DNA of 64,000 nucleotides from Thozetella sp. PMI_491 (GCA_021432635.1 MU270080.1:248001-312000), one strand, 5' to 3'. Positions 1 through 11,959 are shown, counted from the first letter of the stretch. Notes: generated from the sequence alone by a model not told the origin. A program made the numbers and translations.

Positions 1-3000
1 ATCACGCCAACCCACAAGGATTCAAGCTCCTTAGTTATTTTTAAAAGGACTTTGAAGGATAGCACACTAAGTACTTTAAAGAGCTAAGTGGATAGATCAA
101 ACAATCACTAGCAAGCTTCTTAAAAGATTAAGGGCTCCCAGTACAAAGATCTAGAACAAAGCCGATCTCAAAGATCCTATAGGAGTATATGATTCAAGAT
201 TTTAATAAGGAAATAACCACAAAGGTCTACCAAACGATCGAAAGAAAGACTCCAAGCATAGGAAGTATAATCCAGACTAGGGAGGAGCTAAGACCCCCAA
301 GGATAAAAGCTCATCAAGAGTCTCTAGTATAGATCTTACTATAGGGATAGGGCTAGAATCAATAAACCAGCTATATAAGTCAGCAATCTAAACCAGACTA
401 ATCACAGCCTACAGATCCACTAAAACAGTCTAATATAGGTCCATTTAGGACCATTAAGAGCTAATCAGAGGCTCTAGATACCTAGCATAAACCCTATATA
501 GCTTACCCCTTAAATAAAAGATTCTCACAGCATCACTTTATACAACCCTAACCCTAGGGATATCCCCAGTAGCAAAGAAAAAATACTAAAGCCCTATAAG
601 CAGCTACAAGTTAAAACATAGTAGGGAATAATCAGTAGAAAGGCTTATAGGGGATTGATCCATACTAAGAGAAATAGGACTAGCAATCCCTACCCCCACT
701 AGTATCCCCAATAGAGGAGATTAATATAAGCACACTACAGTCATTCTCTAAGATCTAAAAGGAAAAGAATACATAGACTAAAGCTTAGTATAATATATTA
801 GATTCTAAGGTAAAACAGTTCCTATTATACTCAAGGAAGCTTAAGATCTGCCTTTCCCAGCTCCATACAGTGTTCGATCAGATATTAAAAGGGAAAGCCT
901 TATAGTATTTCCTCAACTATATAAATCCAGAGCAGCCATTCGCCATGCTATATATAGAGATCAGACAGCACTACGATACAGAGATAAACAAAGCTCTGTA
1001 CCACAACGATTAAAGCTCGTTAACGCTCAACATCCTAAAAGAAAAGCCAGAGATAGCCGGAAAAAACAGTCAGGAGGTACTCCAAGCGCTATTCAACAAG
1101 CTACAGTTATACCAGCAAGCTCTTAGCAAGGAATACCAAACGGAACAACAGCTTATAGATACAACACTAAGAGCCATTTCTAGCATACAAAAGCTATCAA
1201 TTACCCTCTCTAAGCCAGAGAGGAGCTTCAAGGCACTCTATTCTTCGCTCCATAACACACTCCAGACAGCAGAAAACACCAATTCATCCACTATAAAAAG
1301 CTTCTTCATCAACCAAAGGTTCCAACACACTATAAAGCACTTAAAGAGTCCTTTCCAAAGCTTAAAACCATTCCAGACCAACAAGCTAAGCTTAAATAAA
1401 AGAAAATAGACCAGCAAGTATTAGTATTATAAGAAGATTAGTTGCTACTTAAAAAACTATACAAAAGCCAAACAAGCAAAGGCAAAGGAGAAATAAAAGC
1501 TCCAACAATCTTTCAAGAACAAGCCCAAGCAAGGCTATAAAGCATACCTCACAGCATACAAAGGACTATCCCCATACAAGACATTCCTAGAGGAACAGCA
1601 TTCAAGTAATCCAAACAATCTCTCAAGTAAAGAAAAAAGCAAGGGGGAAAGCAGTTAACAACAAGAGACAACAGCTTAGCTTATAGACTTAGTATTTTAA
1701 TACACTCTACAAGTAAAAATAAGAAATACACTGCTAAACCATTATTAATCTAATCAAGAGAAACACACCAATAAGGTATTTATACTTAACAAGTACTCTA
1801 AAGCTATATTTCAAGGTATTATACCTAACACTAACACCGCAAAAAAGTCAACCACAAGTATAAGGTAGTTTTAAGCCCTTAAACACTAGCTCCCTACAAT
1901 CTCTCTAAATAAGGATAAAGCTAGCAAAACATATATCTATTTTAAAAGCAGAGATCTACTAGAGTCTATAAAAACCATAATCATCAACACCTTGATCAGC
2001 CAGATTATATTCTACATAGTAGAAATACCTATACTATTCTTATTATATTTAAAAGATATAGACAATCTCTTTACAGAGCTATACAATATAAGGAATAAGC
2101 TAATAAGGGCTAATAAAGTACACGTTCTAATATGCTACAAATAAAGACATACATAGTTCTACCCAGATAAAATAAAAATAAGTATAAATAATATTAATAA
2201 GCTTATAAGAATAATATTCTTAACTAAGACAAAGCTTAGACATATATATAAACACTTTAGTCACCCTTCTATAGGTAAAATATATAAGTTCCTTATAAGA
2301 GTAGGCTATAAGGTTAAGATAAGCACACTCAAACTTATAAACTACTTTTACCACTTCTACCAGAAGTATAGAAGCACCCTTAAGTACTTTAAGTTTACTC
2401 TTTAAAAAAAAGCTAACTTTAACCATAAGATCCTAGTTAATATAATATACTTTAATAGTAAACCAGTACTCTATATAATCTATATAAGTATAAGATTCTA
2501 GGCTAACAGCTTCCTAAAGGATATAACTGTTAAAACAATATAAAATACCTTAAAAAAGTACTAGATAGATATATATCTAGATCCACTAGATATCCTCACT
2601 ATAGATTTAAGCACCAACTTCGCCTCTAATCACTTCAGGGCAAAAGTAAAGCTTATAGGGATTACCTACCAGTAGGTCCTAGTTAAAACATACCACAGTA
2701 TTAAAAAGATCAAACAAGTACATAAGAGTCTAAGGAGAGCCTATAATATTATACTCAAAGAGAGCAGAGGAAGCACTAAAGAGACACTTCAAGCAGCTTT
2801 AAGCGCTATTAATACAATAACTAGACCAGATAGTCTAGTACTAACACTATTAGTATTTAACACCTATCCACAGATTTCTATAGATTTACTACCTTTAGCT
2901 AGCTAATTATAACGTATAAAAGCTTATAATAAGGCATTAATAAAACTATAAAAAACCTTAACTAAGAAACGTATTAAAAAAGCTATTAATACATATAACA

Positions 3001-5000
3001 GACTAAATATAAAAAAGACCCTCCTACAAACACTTATACTAAAAAGCTTAGTACTAGTATAGTAAGAAAGCCTATACTAGTAGTAAGGCCTGTTTAAAGT
3101 ACTTAGAGTATTAGATAAGGATATTATAGTAAAAACTATCAATAGTCTAACTATATTCCAAACTACAGCTATTTAGCTATATAATATACTAGGAGAGTAG
3201 TAGACTACCTCTAAGGAGATTAAAACAAGTATACTATTCGAGTATCTTAAGCCTCTACTACAATAAAAACAAGAAAGACTATTACATAAAGAAGCTAAAT
3301 TAAAACGTATAGAGTAAAGCTACCTAAATATAACAATAAAGTATATAACATACAGTAGCACACTTGTAGGAACAGCTATATTTATAATAGAAAAGAAACA
3401 TAAGTTATATAAACAAACTATTAGACTTAGGGCAGAGGAAGCTATTAAGACCGCTAAAACACTATTTAAACTCTTAGATTAAGCTAAAATCTAGTCCCTA
3501 ATAACAGCTAAAATACTTAAGGCAATCCCTCTAACAAAGGATCTAAAAAGTGTTAAGATCTTTAGTTATAAGCTTATTCACAAAATAAAAAAACAAGGGA
3601 CTACAAAACCATATAAGAAATCACGCCTTATAGCCCAAGGCTATAATAACAACAAGAAGCAAATACTCCTTACACAAGCGCCTACAATCCTATACTATAG
3701 CTAGAGACTAATCCTTACACTTGTACCAACCCTAATACCAAAGGGATTTAAGGTCATACTATAAGATATTATATAAGCTTACACCTAGTTAAAGTCAGAT
3801 CTCCAACACACAGTTTTACTACGTCTACCACACAAGCTATACAACTAATACCTAAAAAACACAGTTCTTAAGGTTATAAAACCACTTTATAGGCTTACCA
3901 AAGCAGGTCTACACTAGTTTATAACGTATAGTAAGCACTATTATCAACAGCTAGATATAAAGATCTCTAGATACAACCTATACCTACTTATCACAAAGCT
4001 AGGAAAGCTATTTAGCCTAGTTAGCCTATAGACTAATAATACACTTAATATTAGAAGCTTAGACTTTCTATAAAAAGAGGAAATAAAACTTGCTAAAACA
4101 AGCTTTAAAGTAAAACTAAGATTATTATTAACGCCTAGCATAGAAAGGGACTTTAATAATTACCATATAAGTTTAAGTAAAAACTCTATTACGATCAAAC
4201 AAAAAGGCCAGGTAAAAAGACTAAAGCTTATAAACTACGATTTAAAGAGCGCCAAGAAATAGTTTATCAAGCAAAGAGTTTAAAAAGCCTATATTATATC
4301 TATCTACTAGCTAGAAGCAGTATTTAACTTTATAGCAGCAGCATAAAAGCTCTAACCTACTAGGCCAGAGATTAAAACAATCAACAAACATATACAGTAG
4401 CAAATCAATAACAGTACTAGAGGACTTAGATATATATATATTAAGCTAGAAAGAGCTAGATTATACATATTTATAAACAGTTCCTTCACCAACAACAAAG
4501 ACCTAAGTTCACAAATTAGATATATAATTATTCTCAGTAATAAAAGCACACAAGAACAACTAAATAGCTTTAAGGTAATTAGAAATATTATCTACTAATC
4601 CTCTACAAAGTACAAAAGGATTATAAAAAGCATTTTAACAAGTAAAATCTACAGCATAACAACTAGTTTTAATATCAGCTATATACTAAACCATACACTC
4701 GATATAATCATACAACAGCTTAGTTTAAAAGCGCTAGAACTAGTTATCTATACAGATTTAAAATCGCTATACTAGTGCCTAGTCCAACTAGAGAGCACTA
4801 TAGAAAAGCATCTAATAATTAATTTAATAGTATTACGCCAGTCTTACAAGGCTTATAAGATTACTAAGATCAGATAGATCAACAAAAGAGATAACCCAAC
4901 AGATACTATAACAAAAGCACTTCCAAACAAGGCACTAAAAACACTAATATCAACAAATAAAGCTATTTTCCGTGTTAAAAAATAGGTTTAATACGAAAAA
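1..5000 (+). mobile_element. Ty1/copia LTR retrotransposon body, decayed fossil
   Basis: This is the AT-rich coding body of a Ty1/copia element running off the left edge. Translated pieces on the plus strand keep the copia order. A gag-like stretch lies around 800-1640, a retropepsin-like stretch around 1770-2110, and an integrase around 2200-2900 with an HP-S-K start and the CHxC-like region. Reverse transcriptase lies around 3500-4400 (recognisable in LIAQGYN and the LYRLTKAGLHWF region), and RNase H around 4680-4990. The sequence is broken in very many places and is dominated by TA-rich codons, as expected after repeat-induced point mutation. It is a fossil and cannot move. The 5' LTR is outside the window. 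The LTR at 6386-6612 has the right orientation to be its 3' LTR. Age cannot be judged without the other LTR. Confidence 0.88.
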
Positions 5001-5314
5001 AAGCACATAAATATAGTTACTAGAGTATAGTTTGCTTTACAATCTTATTAGCTTATTTCCTATATAGTTTATTACTTTAGTTATTACATCATTTTATACC
5101 TTAGAGTTAACACTTTAAACAGTAATTACACTACGGAGAGGAGCACACGATAAGAGAAGGGAAAGCATACGCCGGCGCAGAAGATTAATTCAGGGGGATA
5201 TATCCCCCAGCAATCGGGAAATACAAGAAACGCTAGAGCCAGACCACCAAAACAAAAAGCAAGTTAAGCTTTCGCTTAAGGAAAGAGTAGCACACCGAGC
5301 CAAGCAAAGGCCTT

Positions 5315-5940
5315 TTAGCCTACCTCCTTCTTCTCGTTCGCCGTCATATTAGCAATATCGTCATCATCATCGTCGGCGTCTAGCTCCGCCGCGAGGCAGA
5401 GCATCCCACACACCACAGGGCGCTAAAACTAGATCTCCTAAACTTATATTAGCAGCTCCCAAGAGCAGTAAAACAAGGAAACTAACCTTCGCGTTATTAG
5501 CCGCCTTTACAGCCAGAAACTTAGCGGTAGGAGCCATAGCTATCTTTAGGCTATAACTATGGTTAGAGCTGTCAAATCACAGTAGGGAGATCAGGAGAGC
5601 AGTACGTACATAACGGTACAACTATAACCAGAGTCACAACGCCAGCAGCGGTTTCCAGCTAGCTGGGTATCACGATAAGGATCACCCTTGTCTTTACTAG
5701 ATATAGCCAATTTCAAACACAGGAGGCAAGAGCTTCCACGCACAGCTCCCTTGGGCAGGCGCGCCCGGCGAGCACCCTTCACTACGGCGCCACGCGCCAC
5801 CACCTTGCCCTTGGCCTTAGCCTTAGCGGCCGACTTACGCTGCGACGATCCTATCCGAAAGCTCGTTAGCGCATACAAAACACCAATAGAAAGAGCGGAA
5901 AGAGTAGAAACAGCAAAACCAACTCACTCTTGGGAGGCAT
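5315..5940 (-). CDS. Small basic CxxC...CxxC protein, four exons
   Basis: I propose a spliced minus-strand gene of about 130 residues with exons 5940-5928, 5850-5610, 5556-5487 and 5383-5315. Donors are gtgagt, gtacgt and gttagt. The protein starts MPPKRSSQRKSAAKAKAKGK. It has a Lys/Ala/Arg-rich head, a pair of CxxC motifs (CLLC and CWRC, about 30 residues apart) that could bind zinc, an AVKAANN segment and an acidic tail (DADDDDDI). Small fungal proteins of this build (basic head, SCxxC...CxRC, FLAxKAA tail) are common hypothetical proteins; no function is established that I can name. The third exon could begin 12 nt earlier, at 5568. Base composition is normal although the gene sits between decayed copia pol and an LTR. 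The frame stays open across every junction, so I think it is a real gene, probably nuclear or nucleic-acid-binding (inference). Confidence 0.6.
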
Positions 5941-6111
5941 GGTAAAAGTTGAGTCGAAACTGTAAAAGACGTGTTGAGTCAGTGGGGAGCTCTTAAACAG
6001 TGTCGGGAAAGAGTGTTTCGATCTTACAGTTGCTGTTGCTGCTGCTGGAAGGGGGGAAAGCTTGATGGTCGACTCGTCTGACCAGAAAGAGAAAGAGCGA
6101 GGGAGCTCGAG

Positions 6112-6133
6112 CGTATAAAGCTAGCTTTATACG
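6112..6133. repeat. 22-bp perfect palindrome
   Basis: A perfect self-complementary palindrome centred on ctag, with tataaag on one side and ctttata on the other. It lies about 170 bp upstream of the CxxC-protein start. It could be a TATA-containing promoter element readable on both strands or simply a chance palindrome. No function is shown. Confidence 0.5.
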
Positions 6134-6385
6134 TATAGGGGAGCTTCCAGATTGAGGCTCTGTGAGCAAGCTATTGTTCCTTGTTTTTCACCCCTATTAT
6201 TCTCTTTCTTTTATTCACAAAGCCACGCTAAACCCCATTTAACCGCTAAAACGATCAGATAACAGCGATAACAAAGCCAAGTGGATCTGATCGTTAGTCT
6301 TTTCAACAAAGAGATTTAGCTACTATATTTAGAAACGGGAAAACGAAGCTCGCGAGCGCTGGCTGCGAAAGAAAAGAAGAGCCAG

Positions 6386-6612
6386 TGTTGGAATAGCTGT
6401 TCGCAGCGCTGGCGAGCTGTGGAGGATCTGTAGTATTAGGATCCCATTGATCACGTGGATTCTCATTACGTGATCAATGGGAGCATATAAAAGTCGTTCC
6501 TGAGCTCATTAGCTCTTAGGAAGAATACACAAGATAGATACTAATACACGATACGGATTTACACAGTTTGTTTGCTTTATTGCTTTACGAGATCTCGTAC
6601 GCTTACCAAACA
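6386..6612 (+). mobile_element. Copia-type LTR, plus orientation (candidate 3' LTR)
   Basis: This 227-bp sequence begins TGTTGGAATAG and ends TTACCAAACA, the TG...CA ends expected of a copia LTR. A purine-rich tract (aaagaaaagaagag) lies just upstream, as at a 3' LTR. Inside are a TATA box (tataaaag, 6486-6493), a 15-bp perfect inverted repeat (6442-6456 with 6468-6482) and the GAGATCTCGTA block also found near the end of the LTR at 7854-8108. Orientation and position fit the 3' LTR of the plus-strand element at the left, though the CxxC gene and about 1.4 kb of unmutated DNA lie between. A solo LTR of another copy is the alternative. Confidence 0.65.
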
Positions 6613-7853
6613 ACTATAGATATATTAAAACCCCTTTCTTAGTTGCTTAGGGGCATGTTGTTCTACCTGTTGTATATACTTTATAATCTCTAGAATCCTT
6701 ATTGTCTAAGCGTCTGGTATAATAGCTGGTCTTAGCTGTAGGGATTAGGCTTGTTAGATCTCTTTTCTTACTATTTTTAAGCTTTTTAGAACAGCTGTTA
6801 GCTGTGCTTAATCCCTTTGTTTTAACTAGGTTAATCTTAGTAGATTATAAGTATTTTAGCTTGGTCTAGTTTATTAAGGGGTTGTTTATAGGGCTTTTTA
6901 GAGACGTTTAAAGTAGCTGATTAGTTAATTAAAGCTCTACTCTCCCCTGTATTGTTTAGTACCTGCTCCTAGCCTTGTGTGAAACTGCTCTCTTATCAAA
7001 GCTAACTCGAGGGTGTTCTTATTGGGGGTTTTTACTGGTCCCTAGTTAGGATTAAGCTTTTACTGCTTGCCAAGCTCTAAGCGATCCTTAGAATTAGGTA
7101 AACGATCTGTAGAACAGCCCTTTCGTCCTTATCGTCTCTAAACTACTTTATTATATAGTTAAAGAGGGTAATAGCTAAAGGGAGCTGTGTAGCCTGCTTT
7201 ACTAGCAGTCTGTAATTATATAAGTAACTGTATAATACTTATGTAATCGGCTTATCCAGCCTTTGGAAGTCTTTAATCTGCCAGCTTTGAAAATCCTCTT
7301 GGAAGTAGCTCAGTAGTTCGTTTTCACGTGGTGGTTTCCCTAGGTTGTGGTAGCCGAGTAGTTGGGATATAGCCCATGAGTTCCTTAGCTTAGCTGGAGC
7401 GGTATCCAGATCGATCTCCCGGTGTGGTTTTAAGACTGCTGCTCGATCCATGATATCTCGGTCTTGGAGCTGGAGCTTTAGGCGAGCAAGTATTGCCGTG
7501 AGCTCTGCGTCCTTACGCTCCTCATCGGCATTCTGGTGCGTTGCCGACATGCTTGTGTACTGGCTACTATACTTGTGGGCGCACTGGTTCGTTTTAGTGC
7601 TTTCTCAACAAGGTCCTGATACAGCAAGAACGGTGCCTCGTATTGTCAGCTGGCGCTAGTTGCGGTGCTTGTAATACGCTCTGGATGGTCGTTTATGTGA
7701 TTATTGGCAGCCCTAAAGCAAAGAAGAACAAAATCCTCCAACGAAATCACCACTTTAAAGGAGCCCTAAAGCAAATAAGAACAGAATCTCCTAAGTAGCG
7801 TTTATAAGTTCGCCTAGCTTATCTATACTGCTTTTAAAAGCAACACTGATCAG
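6613..7853 (-). mobile_element. Copia-type element 5' internal region with gag start, fossil
   Basis: On the minus strand, directly inside the LTR at 7854-8108, lie a leader and a gag-like reading frame beginning at 7550 (MSATHQNADEERKDAEL). The frame decays into AT-rich sequence towards 6613, where it abuts the plus-oriented LTR. The 7239-7550 part looks little mutated and the 6613-7230 part looks strongly mutated. This appears to be the left remainder of a second element in the opposite orientation, cut by the insertion of the plus-strand element. The rest of its coding body would lie beyond the left edge or is lost. It is broken. Confidence 0.6.
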
Positions 7854-8108
7854 TGTTGGTTAGTATTACGAGATCTCGGTACTGTAAAACAAACAAACGT
7901 AAAACAACTGGGTAAAAGATCCTCTGTATTGGTATATGTCTAGATGTGTTCTCTGTAAGCTAAGTTGACTGCTCGAACGAGCCCCTAAATGGCCCTCAGC
8001 CGATCATGTGACTCTCCGCACTAGATCGGCTGTGGTCCAATCAGAGCTCGTCAGAGCTCTGGATCCTCCATACTAGATCGAGCAACGCTACGAACCCACG
8101 ATCCAACA
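7854..8108 (-). mobile_element. Copia-type LTR, minus orientation
   Basis: Read on the minus strand this 255-bp stretch begins TGTTGGATCGTGG and ends CTAACCAACA, typical copia LTR ends. It shares the GAGATCTCGTA block and the GGAGGATC block with the plus-oriented LTR at 6386-6612 but is otherwise divergent, so the two are relatives and not a pair of one insertion. It is the 5' LTR for the gag remnant to its left. No matching second LTR lies in the window. Confidence 0.65.
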
Positions 8109-9187
8109 CTTGGGCTTGTATACCGGCTAGTACTTGAGACGACTGTGATGTGTTAGTGACGCGACGCATCATTAAAGAGAAAGTCTATTTACTTAAGGTA
8201 TGTAAAAAAACTTTTTAGTCATCTCAGCTATAAAACCTCGGCTTAACGATATAGTCTTCTACAAGGATTGTAGTGGCGGAGTACCAAGCTGCGAGGGAAG
8301 CTGTGCTTCCGCTAGTATCAAAGCACAGCTCATCAAGCACGCCAGAGACCTTGTGCAAGTTATTGGAACCCATGTGCCAGTAGCAGCCGTACCCTCGAAT
8401 AACTCGAGAGTCGGCGTGGGAAGGGCGGTTGAGACGCACCGAACGACGATTTGAGGTGCCCGATTGGAGACAAAGATTTGCGTCTCGTCGGCCCGGCCCG
8501 GAACGCTTTTCAGGGGCTCTTTATTGTTGCGGACATATCAGTGAGTGTCCCTCTTGGCTATTTTGCATTGACTGCAAATCGCATTGCAGTCGTATCTTAA
8601 GCTGTCGGATGAAACACCCATATACTATGAGGCACACGATGATGTTTACAAGCTCTTGATCTTTCTGGAACGACACTGGCATCACGATAGAGCTGGTCGC
8701 CGCCCTTTACGCGGAAGGATTCCAAGGTCGTTTGCAGCCCGTGGGCTCGTTTGGGCCCTCTGCATTCGTCGTGCTGGTGAAGCTGCGGGTAACAAGTGCA
8801 AATCTTGTCGCGAACGCTCGAAGTTGGCTTGGTAACGTGCGAGCCACGCTTGCAGCAGGGATTAATTTCAGAACTCGGGCGACAGGGGTCACACTGCTAT
8901 GCCTGGAGGAACATGCGAAGTAAAAATTCCGAAATGTTCTTTCCATGCACCGCCCGTAGGGGCCAAAGAACAGTCCATAGGGTGCCCCTATGTCCGCCAC
9001 ACTATTTCCCCACAAAATCCGCACAGCTTTAACTCACACAGAGTATAGCACTAGTTAACCCTCACCTTATTGTAATGATACAGAGGGTACCCTAGTGTGA
9101 CTCGCCGGGGGTGATCTTGATAAGAGGCGTGCCGGCACCTAGGATAACTATCTACTTGTAAAGCTACGAAAAGATTACCTTGCCTTA

Positions 9188-9226
<39 letters not shown>

Positions 9227-10184
9227 CTAGACTGCAAACATAATTCATTAGTAATTGTGCTCCGCAGGTACGAGTGCGACTAAATCTTCTAGACTCTTTT
9301 CTGCTTGCGTCCCCACGAGTGCGGAGAGTGGAAATACTTGTCGATGGCATGCAAATATGCTAGAGTGGTTGCCTCTCTCACGACAGAATTTGGTCTTCCA
9401 TAATTAAACCAGCTTTAAGACGTAGTTTTGCGAAGACTACCTAGACTATGAACGATGCGAGGCTTGATGCAGCCACGCCGAGCCGGGTGTCCGGGGTAAA
9501 CGAGGTTGTCTCGAGCCCCTCTTCAACCCCACTGCCGCAATTCATGTTAAAGATTGGTGCGGGTGAATAGGACCCGACCACCGCTTTAGCCCATCCGTAG
9601 TAAGAAGCGTCAACCTTAACCACGGCAGACAATTAACCCGCCATCATCTGGAAAATTCCGGAAAGATGAACCACCAGCGGTGCGGCATCATTGCCAGTAG
9701 TGCAGCCAAGATCCCTAAAATGGCCTACGGATTTCCTCCGCCGGTGCCAAGCAACAGAGGAGCCAAGAAGTTGGGTTCCTAGCTGTGAGGACGTATTGAA
9801 GTGCGGAGACGTTAGAAATCTTTCTGACAACATGAAGTGAAAAGAAGGGTTCTCTTTGTCCTTTCTTTTCTGCCTTTGGAATATTCGGTAGCTACGGGCT
9901 ACGCATCGTTATCTTGATCCCAGAGACCGCATATCATCCTTCAAAAAAATAAATGCCGGCGAGACCATCTATTTTGTGGTGTCACCCTGCCTGTGCTAAT
10001 GTTGTAGTGTCGGGAGGCGCTGCTAGCTGCCATAGTTGCTCGAATTATAGGTACAGGGGAGCATTCTGCGGATAACCTGTAGCATAAAGTATCGGGATTG
10101 ACAGCCCGTCATTGTCTCTGTCTGTTTTCGCTAGGTCGTCCATTGGCGGTGCTATACGGACTGTGCTTGCGCCACTTGGCCAGA
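8109..10184. other. Gene-poor region between retroelement block and GH79 gene
   Basis: I see no convincing gene here. Two open stretches look coding-like but are unrecognised. One is on the minus strand (8430-8227, containing GYGCYWHMGSNNLHKVSGVL and ending at a stop). The other is on the plus strand (8660-8923, containing TIELVAALYAEGFQGRLQPV). Neither has a clear start or splice partner. A (TA)15 microsatellite lies at 9192-9221. The last few hundred bases should hold the GH79 promoter, but no clear TATA box is visible. Confidence 0.4.
9192..9221. repeat. (TA)15 microsatellite
   Basis: An uninterrupted 30-nt TA dinucleotide run in gene-poor DNA. No function is suggested. Confidence 0.95.
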
Positions 10185-11959
10185 ATGTCGACGTCTATGT
10201 TGATATGCTCTTGGCTGCTCCTAGGGGGCCTCGCACTGGCGGCTGGCCTGACCTTCAACATCCCAGCCTCACCTCCCTCAACTGCGAGTAGCCAACTTCC
10301 TGCTGCCCCGGTCGGAGTCTCGTATGTGACAGTCCAGTTTCTAGCTGCAATACGTTTCAAGGCTAATCGATCCTCTAGCCTGGAGTTTTTTACCTTCCCA
10401 GCATACATGACTGATGTTGCTTCCACCTCCACATGTCTGAAGAACTTAAGAGATCTTACGGGGACGTGGCCGCCAATGCGCATTGGCGGAACAACACAGT
10501 AGGCCACTAGTGTATCCAAGAGCCCAGTCCTATGCATGCTAATCACGAATAGGGATCGTGCTACATATAGCGCATCGTCCAGGGATGCCGTAACTTACTC
10601 AGTGGCGGATCCGAAAGATGCTCCGGGTTCTTTGACCTTCGGGCCTCAGTTCTTCTCCTTGGCGTCCAAGTATGAAGGAAAGGTTACCATAGGCTTGAAT
10701 CGTCGCTTGAACAACTTGGCCAATACCATTGCGGCTGCATCCCTTGCAAAGAGCACCATGGAGAATCTACATGCTATCGAGCTGGGCAACGAACCAAACT
10801 GTAAGTGCATAACCTCTCGAGGCCTTTGGGAGCCAAGCTAAAGAGCGTTCCCCTTTGTTAGTCTTCAAGAGCAACGATCCAATAGCAAGGGGTAAGTCCT
10901 GGTCAGCAGCGGCCGACTATGCATCGGAAGCCTCCTGGCAGGAGGCCGTTAGCGCAAATCTATCGGCTTCAGGCATCATATCAGCTGGCACCTTCTTCGG
11001 CACTTCGCCCATGAGCATCGCGGGGCTCAGCGCGGCCGAGGGTGACGCAAACTCCTTCGTTAAGGAATACTCCTCGCACAACTACCCGCAATCGTCCAGC
11101 ACGGCCAATTTGGGAAACCTAATGAGCCATAGCGGGATTGCTTCCCAGATCAGGTCCTTTTCGGGGGAGATCAAGGCTGCTAATGCTAAGGGCAAGCCCC
11201 ATGTCTTCGGGGAAACGAATTCCGGTAAGCTCAAGAGGTCGGCTGGTAGACAAATCCTGTGTGCTAAAGACTCCCAACAGCAACCCAGGGAGGTGGAGGT
11301 ATCAGTCCTACGTATGGTGCGGGCCTTTGGATCCTAGACTATGTCATGCAGCTACTCCTCCTGGGTACAAAGGTTGGTGGACCTTCGCTCTTCTGCTCGG
11401 CATACGGCTAATGGATGCTGCTTTCTAGGCTGTTTACTTCCACCAAGGTACCATTGGGAACTGTAAGTGATACAGCAATACAACAGAGAAAAACTAGGCT
11501 TACGCGGAAGTGAAAGGTCAATACTGCTGGTGGGGCCGGCACTCGATGGGCGCCCCTTACTACGGCGCCTACTTCGCCACCATGGCCCTAGCCAACGCAG
11601 ACCAGATCGCCTCCTTAGACGATAGGACAACTGCCTATGCGGCGTATGCCATCTACAAGTCTGGAGCGCCGATCAAGGTGCTCTTGTACAACTCCAACTA
11701 TTACACGAGCGGTACCCGCTCTTCGCAAACGTTCACCCTCACGGGCCTGTCCTCCAGCACTGTTACCGCCAAGCGCCTGACAGGTCCGTACGCTACCTCG
11801 AGAGTCGACCGGAGCGAGAGCCCGACAGTTGGCGGTCAGACGTTTGCCGATGGAACTTGCACAATCCAGGGGGCATCGGCGGTGGAGACGGTTGCCATTT
11901 CTGAAGGAAAAGCAACGTTCACAGTAGCCGCTTCCGAGGCTCTTCTCGTGTACCTGTGA
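10185..11959 (+). CDS. Secreted GH79 beta-glucuronidase-type glycoside hydrolase
   Basis: Seven exons (10185-10321, 10379-10498, 10553-10800, 10862-11224, 11281-11372, 11429-11462, 11517-11959) give 478 residues. The chain starts with a signal peptide (MSTSMLICSWLLLGGLALA), so it should be secreted. Family GH79 enzymes remove glucuronic acid from glycans such as arabinogalactan proteins. Here the general acid/base Glu is in ELGNEPN (about residue 166) and the nucleophile Glu in GETNS (about 286), spacing that fits the family. VSLEFFTFPAYM, MRIGGTTQD and YFHQGTIGN are family landmarks. The C-terminal beta domain (about 385-478) ends in ALLVYL. Exon 6 is only 34 nt. The GTATGT, GTAAGT and GTAAGC donors support the model. 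An in-frame ATG at 10098 is possible but would bury the signal peptide. Substrate is inferred from the family. Confidence 0.88.

Noticed and set aside
5591-5878. Calling the CxxC protein as an unspliced 95-residue frame
   Set aside because: That frame lacks a good upstream start; a 13-nt first exon with ATG and a gtgagt donor, plus downstream exons, gives a better family-like protein.
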